Part shown: positions 45,336 to 54,681 of the stretch, one piece after another
Position numbering within the stretch: the stretch's first letter is position 1
How the letters are laid out: each line of letters begins with the position of its first letter
DNA from: JASLEW01 sp963732005
GTDB taxonomy: Bacteria; Acidobacteriota; Thermoanaerobaculia; Multivoradales; UBA5704
Length of the DNA: 64,000 nt
Reading direction: 5' to 3'
Assembly: GCA_963732005.1 (NCBI GenBank)
Contig: CAVSXT010000005.1
Coordinates: 2,914,001 to 2,978,000, forward strand
Made by a program: the position numbers and the translations under genes
Notes under the pieces: generated by a model
The model's database searches: none
The model's input: the letters and a program-made list of their open reading frames with translations, nothing else
What the model was told of the DNA's origin: nothing

Positions 45336-45358
45336 CATTAGTTGACCATCTCCTAATG
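45336..45358. promoter_or_regulatory. Inverted repeat CATTAG-N11-CTAATG
   Basis: CATTAG (45336-45341) and CTAATG (45353-45358) flank a TTGACC box in an otherwise GC-rich 336-bp gap before the gene at 45595. This is a candidate operator/promoter; no convincing -10 box is visible. Confidence 0.4.
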
Positions 45359-45594
45359 GATGGGTTAGCCTTGCCGATGCGCAGCACTCTCATTGGCGCT
45401 GAGAATCAGGCCGGCAGCCCTTGCCACCGCGGGGCAGCCGCGACGGTTCGCGCCTCCGATTGGGCTCAGGATGGCAAACGATGGCTCGCATGGCGGGAAA
45501 CGCTTTGATTCACCGCGGATGGCCCAGCCGAAGGCGGTTGCTGGGTCACCGACGCACGGACGACAGCACCTGGGAGCTCCCCGGAGGACGAGTG

Positions 45595-46395
45595 ATGTTG
45601 AAGAGGCGAACGCGGGTTGCAGTCCTAGCCGGGATGGCGCTCATCGGCGGCACGGCGCGGGCGCAACAGGACGACTCCGTGCTGTGGGGGGATTCATCGC
45701 ATCGGCTCGCGACGTTCATCAGCGGCCCGGTGCTCACCGTGGTGGAGCGCGAGTCGGAGGATCAGATCCCTCGTGATACCCCGCTGCCGCTTGGCGGCGC
45801 ACAGGCGGCGAAGAGAGGCCTCCAGGCTTTTCTCAAGGAGACCCTCGACGGGCTCGCCGCACATCCTGAGCTCGACAAGTTCTGTCCCCACCACAACGAG
45901 GGCGTCTCTCTCCGCCCGGAGCCAACCCAGCCGAAGAGCATCTCTCTCGCCGAACTGGCCCGCCGGGCCGACATTGCCGTCGTCGGCACCGTGGAACGGG
46001 TTGTCCCAGGGATCTACCTCGCTTCGATGGAGGTGGCGACCCATACGTTGCTGCGGATCGATGAGGTGCTGCGGGATGAGACGCATAGCATCCACGCTAG
46101 GCAGACGGTGTCCTTCTTACGGATCGGTGGGACGCTGGCGTACAAGGGCACCATGCTCTGCACGGACTCGGCGGGTCAGCATATACCGGCGGCCGGCGAC
46201 CATCTGCTGCTGATGGGCGGCCATGGCGATTGGGAGGCCGATCCGGGAGAGCTGTATCCCAGGTGGCTTTTCGTGATCGAAAACGGGAGTGTCATCCCGG
46301 ACGCCAAGGCGCACCCGTTCATCGCCGAATCCGAGGCGAAGCCGGTTTCGATGCTGCGCGCGGAGCTGGCGACGAAAAACCCTTCTCATGACTAG
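45595..46395 (+). CDS. Exported protein of unknown function
   Basis: ATG 45595 (GGAGG 8 nt upstream; GTG 45592 also possible) gives 266 aa with a signal peptide (VAVLAGMALIGGTARAQ). The mature part contains ADIAVVGTVERVVPGIYL and HLLLMGGHGDWEADPGELYP, beta-rich segments. I do not know the family. It overlaps the protease gene downstream by 8 bp and is probably co-transcribed with it. Confidence 0.65.
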   Translation: MLKRRTRVAVLAGMALIGGTARAQQDDSVLWGDSSHRLATFISGPVLTVVERESEDQIPRDTPLPLGGAQAAKRGLQAFLKETLDGLAAHPELDKFCPHHNEGVSLRPEPTQPKSISLAELARRADIAVVGTVERVVPGIYLASMEVATHTLLRIDEVLRDETHSIHARQTVSFLRIGGTLAYKGTMLCTDSAGQHIPAAGDHLLLMGGHGDWEADPGELYPRWLFVIENGSVIPDAKAHPFIAESEAKPVSMLRAELATKNPSHD

Positions 46396-48640
46396 TGCGG
46401 CGGCAAGGTGGATCAGCCGGCGGCGATGGTTGGGCATCGGGTTGCTGCTCGCGTGCAGCCACCAGGCCCAGGGTCAGGTTTGCGCCACGGAAACGGGCAA
46501 CACCAACCTGGCCGCGCAGCGCCAAGTAACTCTCGTCGTATCGGCGGGGGTGCCGGCACGGGTCAGCCAGCACCTGTTGCCGCAGGCGAATCTGTGGAGC
46601 ACGACCTGCCAGGGCAACACCGAAGGGATCCCGACGTTCACCTCCGCGTCTGGCGAAACCTTTGGCCCGGGCCAGGATTTCCACAACAGCATCCTGGTGC
46701 AATTCAACCCCGGAGCGAGCCCGAACGGAACCGGCGCGGTGTATTCTCCCGCATCGGGTACGCTGGTGCTGTACGGCGCTTACGACGTGAAAAATCCGCT
46801 CGACTGGAGCCAGCAGTCGGTTTACCAGTCGATCACGCACGAGATCGGCCACGCCCTCGGCCTCGATCATGACAGCTGCGCGGCGAACAGCATGATGCAG
46901 GCGGCTCCCAGCCCCGGACTGATCTTGCAGATCCAGCCGGGCGAGTGCCTGCTCGCCGACTTCATCAACTGTGACGGCAGCAGCGACCCCAAGTGCCCGA
47001 CGCAGGACCCGCGCAAGCCGCCGGTCGGCAACTGGAACCACGGCCGCCTCAACGTCTGCCAGTTCCTGCCGGACCTCTGCCCGACGGACCCGAATCAACC
47101 CTGGATCATCGTCTGGGATTGCATCGCCTCGACCATCACCAGCACCGACTGCTACCAGCTCACGGAGGGCGGCGAATGCGCCGATGGCGTGGTGGCGCCC
47201 GGGAGCGCCAGCCCGGTGCGGCACGGCGCCGGGATCCGCCCGCTGGCCACCGCGCCGACGCTGTGGTCGAAGGATGATGTAGTGTGCTACCCGGAGTACG
47301 CGGTGCAGCAGGCGAACGTCGATCCCGTACCGCTCACCGGCGGCGCGACGGGACCGGCGATGTCGATCCTGACTCCCAGCGAGGGCCAGGTGGTCGCCGG
47401 GATCGTGCAGGTCAGCGGCGCCGCTCTCCAGGGCATCACGGGGGCCGGCAAGATGGCGTTCTGGATCGACGGCCTGCCGATCCAGATGACCGGGTTCGCG
47501 CAGGGAGTCCCGGCGCCGGGTGCCTGCGTGGATCCCACCGTCGGCAGTGATCCGTACTGCCCGAACGTCGGGTTCACCGGCAACCTCGACACCCGCACCG
47601 TGGCCAACGGCACGCACACGCTGCAGGCGGTGGTGCTCGATCGCCGCCCGTCGTATCCCGCGGCGAGTTATTTCGAGCGTCACTTCAGCACCAACAACAG
47701 CTGCTTCGACACCACGCCGCCGGCCGCGGCGATCGCCGCGCCGGGCAACGGCGCGACGGTGAGCGGCACGGTGACGGTGAGCGTTGCCGCGTCGGATAAC
47801 GTGGGGGTGAGCCAGGCCTCGCTCTACGTCGATGGCGCGATCGTCGCGGTATGGAACGCGCCGCCTTACACCTACTCCTGGGACACGACGCGGATCCCGC
47901 CCGGCGCCCACACGCTGCAGGCGCGCGCCGCCGACGGTTGCGCCAACACCGCGGCGTCGGCGACGGCGACGGTCACGGTGCTGCCGACGCTGCGCATGTA
48001 CATCGACCTGCCGGCGCCGAGCGCCAGCGTCGCCGGCAGCGCGGTGTCGATGCAGGGCTGGGCGACCGATACCGCGGGCATCGCCTCGCTGGCGTTCTCG
48101 GTCGACGGCGCGCCGCTGACGCTGAACGGCCCCTATACCTATGGGGTCGCGCGGCAGGATGTCTGCAACGCCTACCCCGGCGACCCGGACTGCCCCGCCG
48201 TGGGTTGGGTGGCGAGCTTCAACGCCACCACCCTGGCCAACGGCGGCCACACGCTCGGCGTGACCGCCACCGACCGGCACGGGCTGGCGGCGACCGCCAC
48301 CCGCAGCGTCGTGGTCGCCAATGCGGTGACCTCCACGATGATCTGGATCCAGCCCGAGGCCGCCGCCGGCTACGGCCCGCCTGGCAGCCTGATCGTGGCC
48401 GGCAGCGTCGCGGGTGGTCCCGCCGGCGCCGGCGTGCAGCTGTGGTTCCGGGATGTGACCGCCGGCGGCGGCTGGATCGTGGCCGGAACGCTGGCCACGC
48501 CCGGGTCCAACGGCATCTGGGTGAACGCCATCCCGAATGCCAATGACTTCCACCAGTACGCGGCCTACGCGGTGTTCGACGGCGCGACGTCCACGATCTG
48601 CGTGTACCCGGGAGCCAACAGCATCATCTGGTGCCCGTAG
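46388..48640 (+). CDS. Secreted metzincin-type metalloprotease with Ig-like domains
   Basis: ATG 46388 begins a 750-aa protein with a signal peptide (WLGIGLLLACSHQAQG). The zinc site HEIGHALGLDHD at about residue 155 is the full metzincin HExxHxxGxxH motif, followed by a possible Met-turn (NSMMQ). The C-terminal two thirds is at least three Ig-like repeats with the recurring pattern ISVDG/LYVDG...LPAPSASVAG and NGTHTLQAVV, GAHTLQARAAD, GGHTLGVTATD. Several Cys pairs are present. It would act outside the cell or in the periplasm. Confidence 0.8.
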   Translation: MTSAAARWISRRRWLGIGLLLACSHQAQGQVCATETGNTNLAAQRQVTLVVSAGVPARVSQHLLPQANLWSTTCQGNTEGIPTFTSASGETFGPGQDFHNSILVQFNPGASPNGTGAVYSPASGTLVLYGAYDVKNPLDWSQQSVYQSITHEIGHALGLDHDSCAANSMMQAAPSPGLILQIQPGECLLADFINCDGSSDPKCPTQDPRKPPVGNWNHGRLNVCQFLPDLCPTDPNQPWIIVWDCIASTITSTDCYQLTEGGECADGVVAPGSASPVRHGAGIRPLATAPTLWSKDDVVCYPEYAVQQANVDPVPLTGGATGPAMSILTPSEGQVVAGIVQVSGAALQGITGAGKMAFWIDGLPIQMTGFAQGVPAPGACVDPTVGSDPYCPNVGFTGNLDTRTVANGTHTLQAVVLDRRPSYPAASYFERHFSTNNSCFDTTPPAAAIAAPGNGATVSGTVTVSVAASDNVGVSQASLYVDGAIVAVWNAPPYTYSWDTTRIPPGAHTLQARAADGCANTAASATATVTVLPTLRMYIDLPAPSASVAGSAVSMQGWATDTAGIASLAFSVDGAPLTLNGPYTYGVARQDVCNAYPGDPDCPAVGWVASFNATTLANGGHTLGVTATDRHGLAATATRSVVVANAVTSTMIWIQPEAAAGYGPPGSLIVAGSVAGGPAGAGVQLWFRDVTAGGGWIVAGTLATPGSNGIWVNAIPNANDFHQYAAYAVFDGATSTICVYPGANSIIWCP

Positions 48641-48654
48641 GGCCCCCGGGGGGC

Positions 48655-48905
48655 GAGGATCTGGGCATGCAGGACCAGCTGGCGTTGGTCGCGATCGACC
48701 GCGCCGAGCTGCAGGTGGCGGCCGGCGAGCCTGGGGAAGTCGCCGCGCTGCTGAGCAAGACCCTGGGGCTGGCCGACAGCGGGGCCGCCCGCGAGACGCA
48801 GCGGATGCTACGGGTGCTGCGCGAGGCGGTGGTCGCGGGCGCTGGGAGTGCGGGGCGTTCCAGCGGGCGTTGATGGCGGTGCGGCGACGATCGTGGGTGA
48901 GGGGG
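48655..48905 (+). pseudogene. C-terminal remnant of a zinc-finger/TPR protein
   Basis: DQLALVAIDRAELQVAAGEP and LLSKTLGLADSGAARETQRM match the C-terminal TPR end of the protein at 57541-58878 (LAIDRAELQVAAGEPAAAAA). A frame change then leads to GAFQRALMAVRRRSWVRG, matching the paralog's last residues (FRRAALAVRRSWAAG). The rest of the gene is missing. This is a decayed fourth family member. Confidence 0.75.
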
Positions 48906-48961
48906 CGGGGGGAGCGGGCAAGGTCTGGAAGCTGCGGCAGCAGCGTAAGATAGTGCGGGAA

Positions 48962-48992
48962 TTGACAATGCCGTCGTGCATTCCGGTACAAT
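48962..48992 (+). promoter_or_regulatory. Candidate promoter at the NLR-like gene
   Basis: TTGACA (48962-48967) and TACAAT (48987-48992) are 19 bp apart, longer than ideal. The -10 box overlaps the annotated ATG (48991). If it is used, translation must start downstream, for example at a GTG near 49030. Confidence 0.4.
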
Positions 48993-51900
48993 GGAGAGTA
49001 CAAAACTAGCGGGCCAGAGCCCGACTGAGGTGCCAGTGCCGGACGATGCGCCCGAAACGGTAGGTTCGCGCCTGGCAAAGCCGGCGAACTGGGTTGCACC
49101 GGCCGCCGCAATCGTGGCCTTGGCCATCCAGGTCTCAACTCTGACGCAGCCGCAGCAGTTGATAGCAACCGCCCTCCTGATCGTCATTGCAGTCCTGTCG
49201 TTCCTGATTGCGCGGCGCCGTTCGCGAGATCGGCGCTCGCGACTCGTGGATGCGACCAAGCTCAACCTACAGGCTGCGGACCCCAAGCATCTTTGGGGAC
49301 GGGAAGTCGATAAGAAGGAACTACAGCGGTTCTGTGAATCCCATGTGACGGTGATCCTCGACGGCGAATCCGGAGCGGGCAAGAGCGCTCTGGTCCAGGC
49401 AGGCTTGATTCCCGAGCTGTTGGCGACGAGCTTTCTGTTCCCGGTGCTGGTCGATCAGCTCGGCGCCTGGGAAAGCGTACCCGAGATGCTGGCGGACATT
49501 CTGTGGAATCGCCTTAGCGATGAACAGAAGCGGCGTCTCGTGCAGTCCGCAGACGATCTGCCGTCGCAACCACCAGACATTCTGTCGGCCCTGGAATCGT
49601 TTCACGAGCGGTTGGGCCGCCGGCCATTGCTGGTTTTTGACCAGTTGGACGGCTTCGTCCTTGAAAACCTGAGCCACTTCCAGTCACCAGGTGGAGGCTG
49701 GATAGGAGCCAATTCGTTGACCAACGATCCGTTCTGGCACGGCCTGGCGGAACTTGTGTGCCGGAAAGCGGATCCAGTCCACTGCCTGTTCGTCCTTGGC
49801 AAGGACCTGATGGCAGTCAGCCATTCCTTCAGGTTTGGCAATGACGTGAAGGCCTTTACGATTGGCCCTCTGGACCCAGGTCTGCTCGAGGCATATCTCA
49901 CCTCGCTGACCGGACACGATGTGATCTCCAACCAGTCAAATGGCTGGACTGACCTTCGACCGGAGCTAGTAAAAGACCTCAAACGTGCAGGCTTGATGCC
50001 AGGGCAGATCGCATTCGGATTGCGGTCTCTCGCAGCGTTCGAGCGACCGACGCTTGCCGAATACAGGAAAGTTGGCCGGTTGCGGGGCATGGAGGCGCGG
50101 TATCTCGAGGATCTGATCGACCAGGCGGCTGGCCAGTCGCACTTGCAGCCTGAGAAGGTGCGCTGCATTCTCGCCCGACTGGCCGGCGTGGATAGTGACG
50201 CTGGCGCCTCCTCCAGCCAGTCGGTGCCGCATGCGGTGAGTCGCCTCGTTGACGCCTGTTCCATCCCGGACGCCAGCATCACGATGGTGCTTAGATTCCT
50301 GCGGCACCACCGGATCGTGCGCCCCGTCTTCGACGGTGCCAGTCTCGATCTGGTATGGGCTCTGGATCATGATTACCTCTGCTCGGTGGTGGCGGAGCTC
50401 GCGTTGATGACCAGCCGATGGCGCCGGCGGCTGAAGGCGGCGAGCGATGCTTTCAATGGGGCAACGCCGCCCTGGAACCTCTTCCGATTGGCTCCCATCT
50501 ACCTCCAAGTCGCCTTGGCGTGGCTCTGGATCTGGCGGAGATTCCGGTATCGGGATCTGGCCTCGTACGCGCGACTGAGCTTGCTCAGGTTCTCGTGGCT
50601 CCTGGTCGTGGCGCTGATCGGCGCCGCTATCCTGTCGCATATGCGTGCCGAGGTCTTCAAGGCGCTACTTGCTGATTGGGAGCTGCCGGTAGACCTCTAT
50701 GACGTCCAGTCCCAGCTCGACACCCTAACGCTGCCCAGCTGCGTGACGCGCTTTGACTGGCTGGCCAGCAGTGTTACCCATCTTCAGATCGCGAAGATGA
50801 AGAGGCCGAACAGCAGCGATCGACAAGACCTTGCTCAAAGAGAGGTGCAGTTTCCGGCCTGGCTGGTATCGCTCGAGGTCGGCAACCTGCCGTCTCCGTT
50901 GAGGAGCCTTCAGGCGCTGCCGCGGAATCTGACGTATCTCAATGTCAGCGGGGACAGTCAATTAACCAGCTTCAGTGGACTGCCGAACAAGCAGCTAACG
51001 CACCTGGCGGCGAGTGGCGACGACGAGATCAGGTTTTCCGCGCCGCTGCCTGCTTCGTTGCAGTGTCTCGAACTTGGCGGTCAACACCTGACGTCTCTGC
51101 CTGAGCAATTGCCGGCAAGTCTGGTCAATTTGAGGTCGCTGCGGCTCGAAGGTACGCATCTGGTTTCCCTGCGGGGCCTCCCCGATTCGCTCCGCAGTCT
51201 CGATTTATCGGTGAACTCGAAGCTGCCGCAGGTTGATTACCTCCCACCGCTGCTCTCCGAACTCAGGATTGATGCTGCCAAGGTTTCAGGCGGTGTTCGG
51301 CTGCCCCTGTACTTGAAGGATTTGCATCTTAGCCGGACGAGCCTCGCGGATTTCAGCGGCCTGCCCGCGGGACTTGAAGCGCTTACGCTGAGCACGGTCG
51401 AGGTTGGAGACTGGAAGGGGATGCCGCCGTCGCTGCGGTCGTTGACCCTGATCAATATGCGCGTCCCGGAACTACCGACTGGCCTGGAAACTTTGGCGGT
51501 GCAGCTGCCAGCCGGGGATCTACCCTTCGAAAAACTACCACCGCGGCTGTCCGTGCTGCGGCTCTCGTTGACCGGCGCAAAGGATCTACGAGCATTGCCC
51601 AAGAACCTTGATGGTCTGGCGATAACGAATACGACGTTGGCGACAATATCGGGCTGTCCGACGACGGTTAAGAAACTGGACCTGCGTGGTACACGCCAAC
51701 TGAGGCTGATCTCCGAGCTACCGCATGGTCTGGTGTCGCTCAACTTGATGAACTCGGTCGAGCTCGAAGTGCTTGAGAACCTCCCTGCGTCACTGCGATT
51801 CCTGAACGTCGCGGGAACGCGGTTGGCCAAGCTGCCCAAGCTGCCGTCGGGCCTCGAGGAGCTCGACATCAGCGGTACGGCGGTCCAGAGCCTGGAGGGT

Positions 51901-52092
51901 TTGCCTGGCGGCCTCAGGGTGCTGACGGTGAGCAGGGGCCAGCTGCGAGACCTTCGACATCTGCCCCGTTCGGTCCGAGCGCTCCGCTTCGTCGAGGTGC
52001 CGGAGGATCGCGATGGCCGAGAGGGCTCGCACTTTGGGTGTAATTGGTCTGACGCGCCGTTCGAGCGTTGGCACTGCATGGTACCAAGATGA
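48991..52092 (+). CDS. Membrane-anchored STAND NTPase with leucine-rich repeats (NLR-like)
   Basis: The 1033-aa protein has two N-terminal transmembrane segments (about 33-55 and 57-75). A STAND-type NTPase follows, with Walker A LDGESGAGKS (124-132) and Walker B LLVFDQLD (213-220). A winged-helix-like region and a third transmembrane segment (LLVVALIGAAILSHM, about 530) come next. From about 590 to 1000 there are some 18-20 short leucine-rich repeats of the LPxxLxxLxLS type. The architecture resembles NACHT/NLR-type sensors, including bacterial antiphage STANDs, with a membrane effector or anchor in place of a nuclease. It stands alone. GTG 48976 is an alternative start. Antiphage function is inference. 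Confidence 0.75.
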   Translation: MESTKLAGQSPTEVPVPDDAPETVGSRLAKPANWVAPAAAIVALAIQVSTLTQPQQLIATALLIVIAVLSFLIARRRSRDRRSRLVDATKLNLQAADPKHLWGREVDKKELQRFCESHVTVILDGESGAGKSALVQAGLIPELLATSFLFPVLVDQLGAWESVPEMLADILWNRLSDEQKRRLVQSADDLPSQPPDILSALESFHERLGRRPLLVFDQLDGFVLENLSHFQSPGGGWIGANSLTNDPFWHGLAELVCRKADPVHCLFVLGKDLMAVSHSFRFGNDVKAFTIGPLDPGLLEAYLTSLTGHDVISNQSNGWTDLRPELVKDLKRAGLMPGQIAFGLRSLAAFERPTLAEYRKVGRLRGMEARYLEDLIDQAAGQSHLQPEKVRCILARLAGVDSDAGASSSQSVPHAVSRLVDACSIPDASITMVLRFLRHHRIVRPVFDGASLDLVWALDHDYLCSVVAELALMTSRWRRRLKAASDAFNGATPPWNLFRLAPIYLQVALAWLWIWRRFRYRDLASYARLSLLRFSWLLVVALIGAAILSHMRAEVFKALLADWELPVDLYDVQSQLDTLTLPSCVTRFDWLASSVTHLQIAKMKRPNSSDRQDLAQREVQFPAWLVSLEVGNLPSPLRSLQALPRNLTYLNVSGDSQLTSFSGLPNKQLTHLAASGDDEIRFSAPLPASLQCLELGGQHLTSLPEQLPASLVNLRSLRLEGTHLVSLRGLPDSLRSLDLSVNSKLPQVDYLPPLLSELRIDAAKVSGGVRLPLYLKDLHLSRTSLADFSGLPAGLEALTLSTVEVGDWKGMPPSLRSLTLINMRVPELPTGLETLAVQLPAGDLPFEKLPPRLSVLRLSLTGAKDLRALPKNLDGLAITNTTLATISGCPTTVKKLDLRGTRQLRLISELPHGLVSLNLMNSVELEVLENLPASLRFLNVAGTRLAKLPKLPSGLEELDISGTAVQSLEGLPGGLRVLTVSRGQLRDLRHLPRSVRALRFVEVPEDRDGREGSHFGCNWSDAPFERWHCMVPR

Positions 52093-52465
52093 CGAAAGTG
52101 CGGTCGTCAGCGGAGCGTCGAAGGTCGACGGCGGCTGCGGGAGACATTGAGGGATGGCTCTATCTCGAAATGCTTGCAATGGTGCAGCAGCAAGGATACG
52201 ATGGACGGTTAGAGTTTGGGAGAGTGGCTGGTTTGGGATTGGGGGGACCTTGGAGATTGCGAGAGAGAGGCCTTCGGCGGCGCCGGAGAGATGCCGATTG
52301 TCCATCGGACAGCGGGTTTGCGATCCCCTCCTTGCAAGGTCACCTCGATGGCCCTGGTGCGCCGCGCGCCCGCAGCGCTCCGTGGCCAGCGCGATCGACT
52401 CGCGCCGAGTGCCAAAATGGCATATCCGTACTGCAGCTCGAAGGTGGTCCGCTCTTCGATCTGGC
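52093..52465. other. Intergenic stretch, nothing supported
   Basis: About 370 bp after the NLR-like gene contain no supported gene. Short frames lack start signals. Confidence 0.4.
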
Positions 52466-52509
52466 TGTGACGTTTGTCACAGATTTATTCATTCCGACAC
52501 TAGTAAAAT
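52466..52509 (+). promoter_or_regulatory. CRP/FNR-type site and class II promoter
   Basis: TGTGACGTTTGTCACA (52466-52481) is an exact TGTGA-N6-TCACA site. TAAAAT at 52504-52509 is a good -10 box. The site centre lies about 42 bp ahead of the expected transcription start, the classic class II CRP position. It would drive the small secreted protein and the propeller-like gene downstream. Confidence 0.7.
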
Positions 52510-52612
52510 CAGGGTGCGCTTACCTTCGGCGAGGGTGGCATGAGGGTAACGCCCCACTTACCCCACGAGAGACTCGCGCGGGCAACGAGTCGAAGTGGAG
52601 GAGGGAGAATGC

Positions 52613-52843
52613 ATGAAGAGCCACCCCAGCTCCAGACGCTGGCCGGTTCGCCGGTACCTCGCCTGGGTTGTCCTGCTCGGCACCCTCACCTTCCCGGTTG
52701 AGGCCAGAACACCACCGCTCGCTGGCCACGCCGGGCGACGCACCGCCCTGCCGAGATCTGGCGCACCACTCTGTGGCGTTAATGGCTTGTCCCCAGACGG
52801 CGGTTTGAGTTGCGCGGGAGGGCCAGGCGGATGCGCCATGTAA
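52613..52843 (+). CDS. Small secreted protein
   Basis: The ATG follows GGAGGAGGGAG. The 76-aa product has a signal-like segment (YLAWVVLLGTLTFPVEA) and two Cys-containing Gly-rich motifs at the end (PLCGVNG, SCAGGPGGC), reminiscent of small exported peptides. Its end overlaps the next gene by 13 bp, so the two are translationally coupled under the CRP-type promoter. Function unknown. Confidence 0.65.
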   Translation: MKSHPSSRRWPVRRYLAWVVLLGTLTFPVEARTPPLAGHAGRRTALPRSGAPLCGVNGLSPDGGLSCAGGPGGCAM

Positions 52844-53982
52844 GACCGTCGCTCGCCGGGCTCGCGGGTGCTGGGGCAGTAGCCCTGATCGTGGTTCTCT
52901 CGTCCCCCGCGTCACCACAAAAAAACAATAACAGTGGCGCTGGCTACGGTCAATCGTCGGAGGTTGTCAAGTCGGAGGGGCTCAACAAGATCCGGCGCGT
53001 GTTCCTCGCGCGGCGGCCGCGGTGGAGCACCTCGGCCGTGTGGAGCAGCGATAACGAGCTGTTGATGATCGATCAAGTTTACAACAAGGTGCTCCGCTAC
53101 TCCCGTGCCGGAGAGGCACTGGGGACGCTACCAGATAGCGTGGAAACCGCGCTCGAGGATTTCTTTCCCGCGGGCGTCAGGAGTCGCGGCTCGGATCTGC
53201 TCTTCCAGACTACCACCCATCATCTGGTGGCGGTGGACCGGAACTACTACCCGCTGGCGCGCCAGGACTTTCGGGCCGAGGTGCCTCACACGTTAAGCGC
53301 CAAATCGCTATGGCAGTGGGAGCCATTCGGCGATGACATCATCTCGTTCAGCGACATCAACACCGGCGACCCGAATAATCTCAAGGACTGGCGAGCGGCG
53401 TACCTGCGGTTTCCGTTCGCCGATTCCGCAAACGCCACGGTGTTGGCGGAGTTCCCTTACGACCACCCTCTGAGGCTCTACAATCGGCTTGGTTTTCCCT
53501 ACATGGCGGTCTTGGGGGACACGGCGTACATCCTACGAGTCGACGAGATGCGGATCTACGTGGAGGATCATGGTTCGCTACGACCGACTCCAATCGTGCT
53601 ACCGGATGTGACTGCCGCGCCCGTGCTGCCGGCGTTCTACAAGCGGGAGGACATCACATCGGTAATGGCAGCCGTCGAGCGTTCCACGATGCCCACCGGC
53701 TTGTACGCTTGGCACGATGCCCTGTATGTGGTGATGAGGGTGGCCAACGGCAACACAAGCCAGTGGAAGGTCGTGAAGATCGATCCTGGTTCCTCCGAGG
53801 TCGTGGGTGTGGCTACCGTGATCACTCCAGCGAGTCACCTGCTGGTGGCCCCAGGGCAAGAGGACTGGGCATTCGTGGAGAAAGGACCGGTAAAGGGGTG
53901 GGGAGATCAGAGTATTGACAGCATCCTTTTTGTCCCGGCGGCGAGGTTTGCTGGGCAGTTGAGCGGTGAGCTGTCGGACTGA
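52831..53982 (+). CDS. Exported beta-propeller-like protein
   Basis: ATG 52831 starts a 383-aa protein with a signal peptide (LAGLAGAGAVALIVVLSSPA), an Asn/Ser/Gly linker (KNNNSGAGYGQ) and a repeated-strand body with WSSDNELLMIDQVYNKVLRY and ADEMRI-type segments, as in 6-bladed propeller proteins. It resembles in layout the protein at 37067-38212. The pairing of such a protein with a small Cys-containing exported peptide also occurs there. Confidence 0.65.
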   Translation: MRHVRPSLAGLAGAGAVALIVVLSSPASPQKNNNSGAGYGQSSEVVKSEGLNKIRRVFLARRPRWSTSAVWSSDNELLMIDQVYNKVLRYSRAGEALGTLPDSVETALEDFFPAGVRSRGSDLLFQTTTHHLVAVDRNYYPLARQDFRAEVPHTLSAKSLWQWEPFGDDIISFSDINTGDPNNLKDWRAAYLRFPFADSANATVLAEFPYDHPLRLYNRLGFPYMAVLGDTAYILRVDEMRIYVEDHGSLRPTPIVLPDVTAAPVLPAFYKREDITSVMAAVERSTMPTGLYAWHDALYVVMRVANGNTSQWKVVKIDPGSSEVVGVATVITPASHLLVAPGQEDWAFVEKGPVKGWGDQSIDSILFVPAARFAGQLSGELSD

Positions 53983-54155
53983 GATTCGCTGCTTAAATGG
54001 GGGAAACCGGCCCCGGAGCGCGCGTCAAGTTTCATGGCCGGCTCCCCCCAAGAATCCTTCCTTCCTAGCGCCCTGTTTCCTCTGTTTCGGCGAGTCCGGT
54101 GTGCCCTGGCCGGCTCGATCGATGCAAGAGTCGCAGTGTCGATCACGAGAAGCAC

Positions 54156-54480
54156 TCAAAGACGCGGCAGGCGGCTGAGCGCGTCGGTTGGCACCCCGGC
54201 ACTAAGGGGCGAGCGCCTGACGGCGGATGGAGCCAGGCGCAGGTCCACGGGGAACGGATCGGTGTGCTCGGGGCCGGGCCAGGCGGGGCCGAGATGCCGG
54301 AGGTCGAGCGCCGCCGCTAGGGCGGGGGCGAGCGACAGGACGATGCGCGGCCTCAGGGCGGAGAGGGCCGCGACGATCTCGCGGCGCAGATTGGACGCGG
54401 TGCCGTAGTGCTGGGTCCAGAGGCTCGGGGCATAGTCGGTGGCGTCGCGCTCGAGGTACTCCGCCAGGCCCCCCGAACCT
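54156..54480 (-). pseudogene. Unrecognised protein remnant
   Basis: The minus-strand frame contains plausible protein sequence (LAEYLERDATDYAPSLWTQH, NLRREIVAALSALRPRIVLS). It lacks a start, because upstream it turns into Arg/Pro-rich noise. It may be the C-terminal part of a broken gene. The surrounding 53983-54681 holds nothing else convincing. Confidence 0.35.
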
Positions 54481-54681
54481 GAAATGTGATGCCGGCGTCG
54501 CGGCCGGCGCCTGCGATGGCGAATCGACCTAGGACAGCGCGCTGCCAGCGGGATCGTGGCGGCCGGCGGCGCAGGTGGGCGAAGCCAGGCGTGGCGGCGG
54601 GCTTGGAGAAAACATGCCGCGCGTCCTGCCAGTCGCACCGCCGGGTGCGCGACGGCGGGGGCTCTTTTCGGGACCTGGGAT

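Noticed and set aside
46319..49168. A 949-codon minus-strand frame
   Set aside because: It is antisense to the metzincin gene, is rich in Arg/Gly/His and has no domain motifs. It is a typical high-GC shadow.
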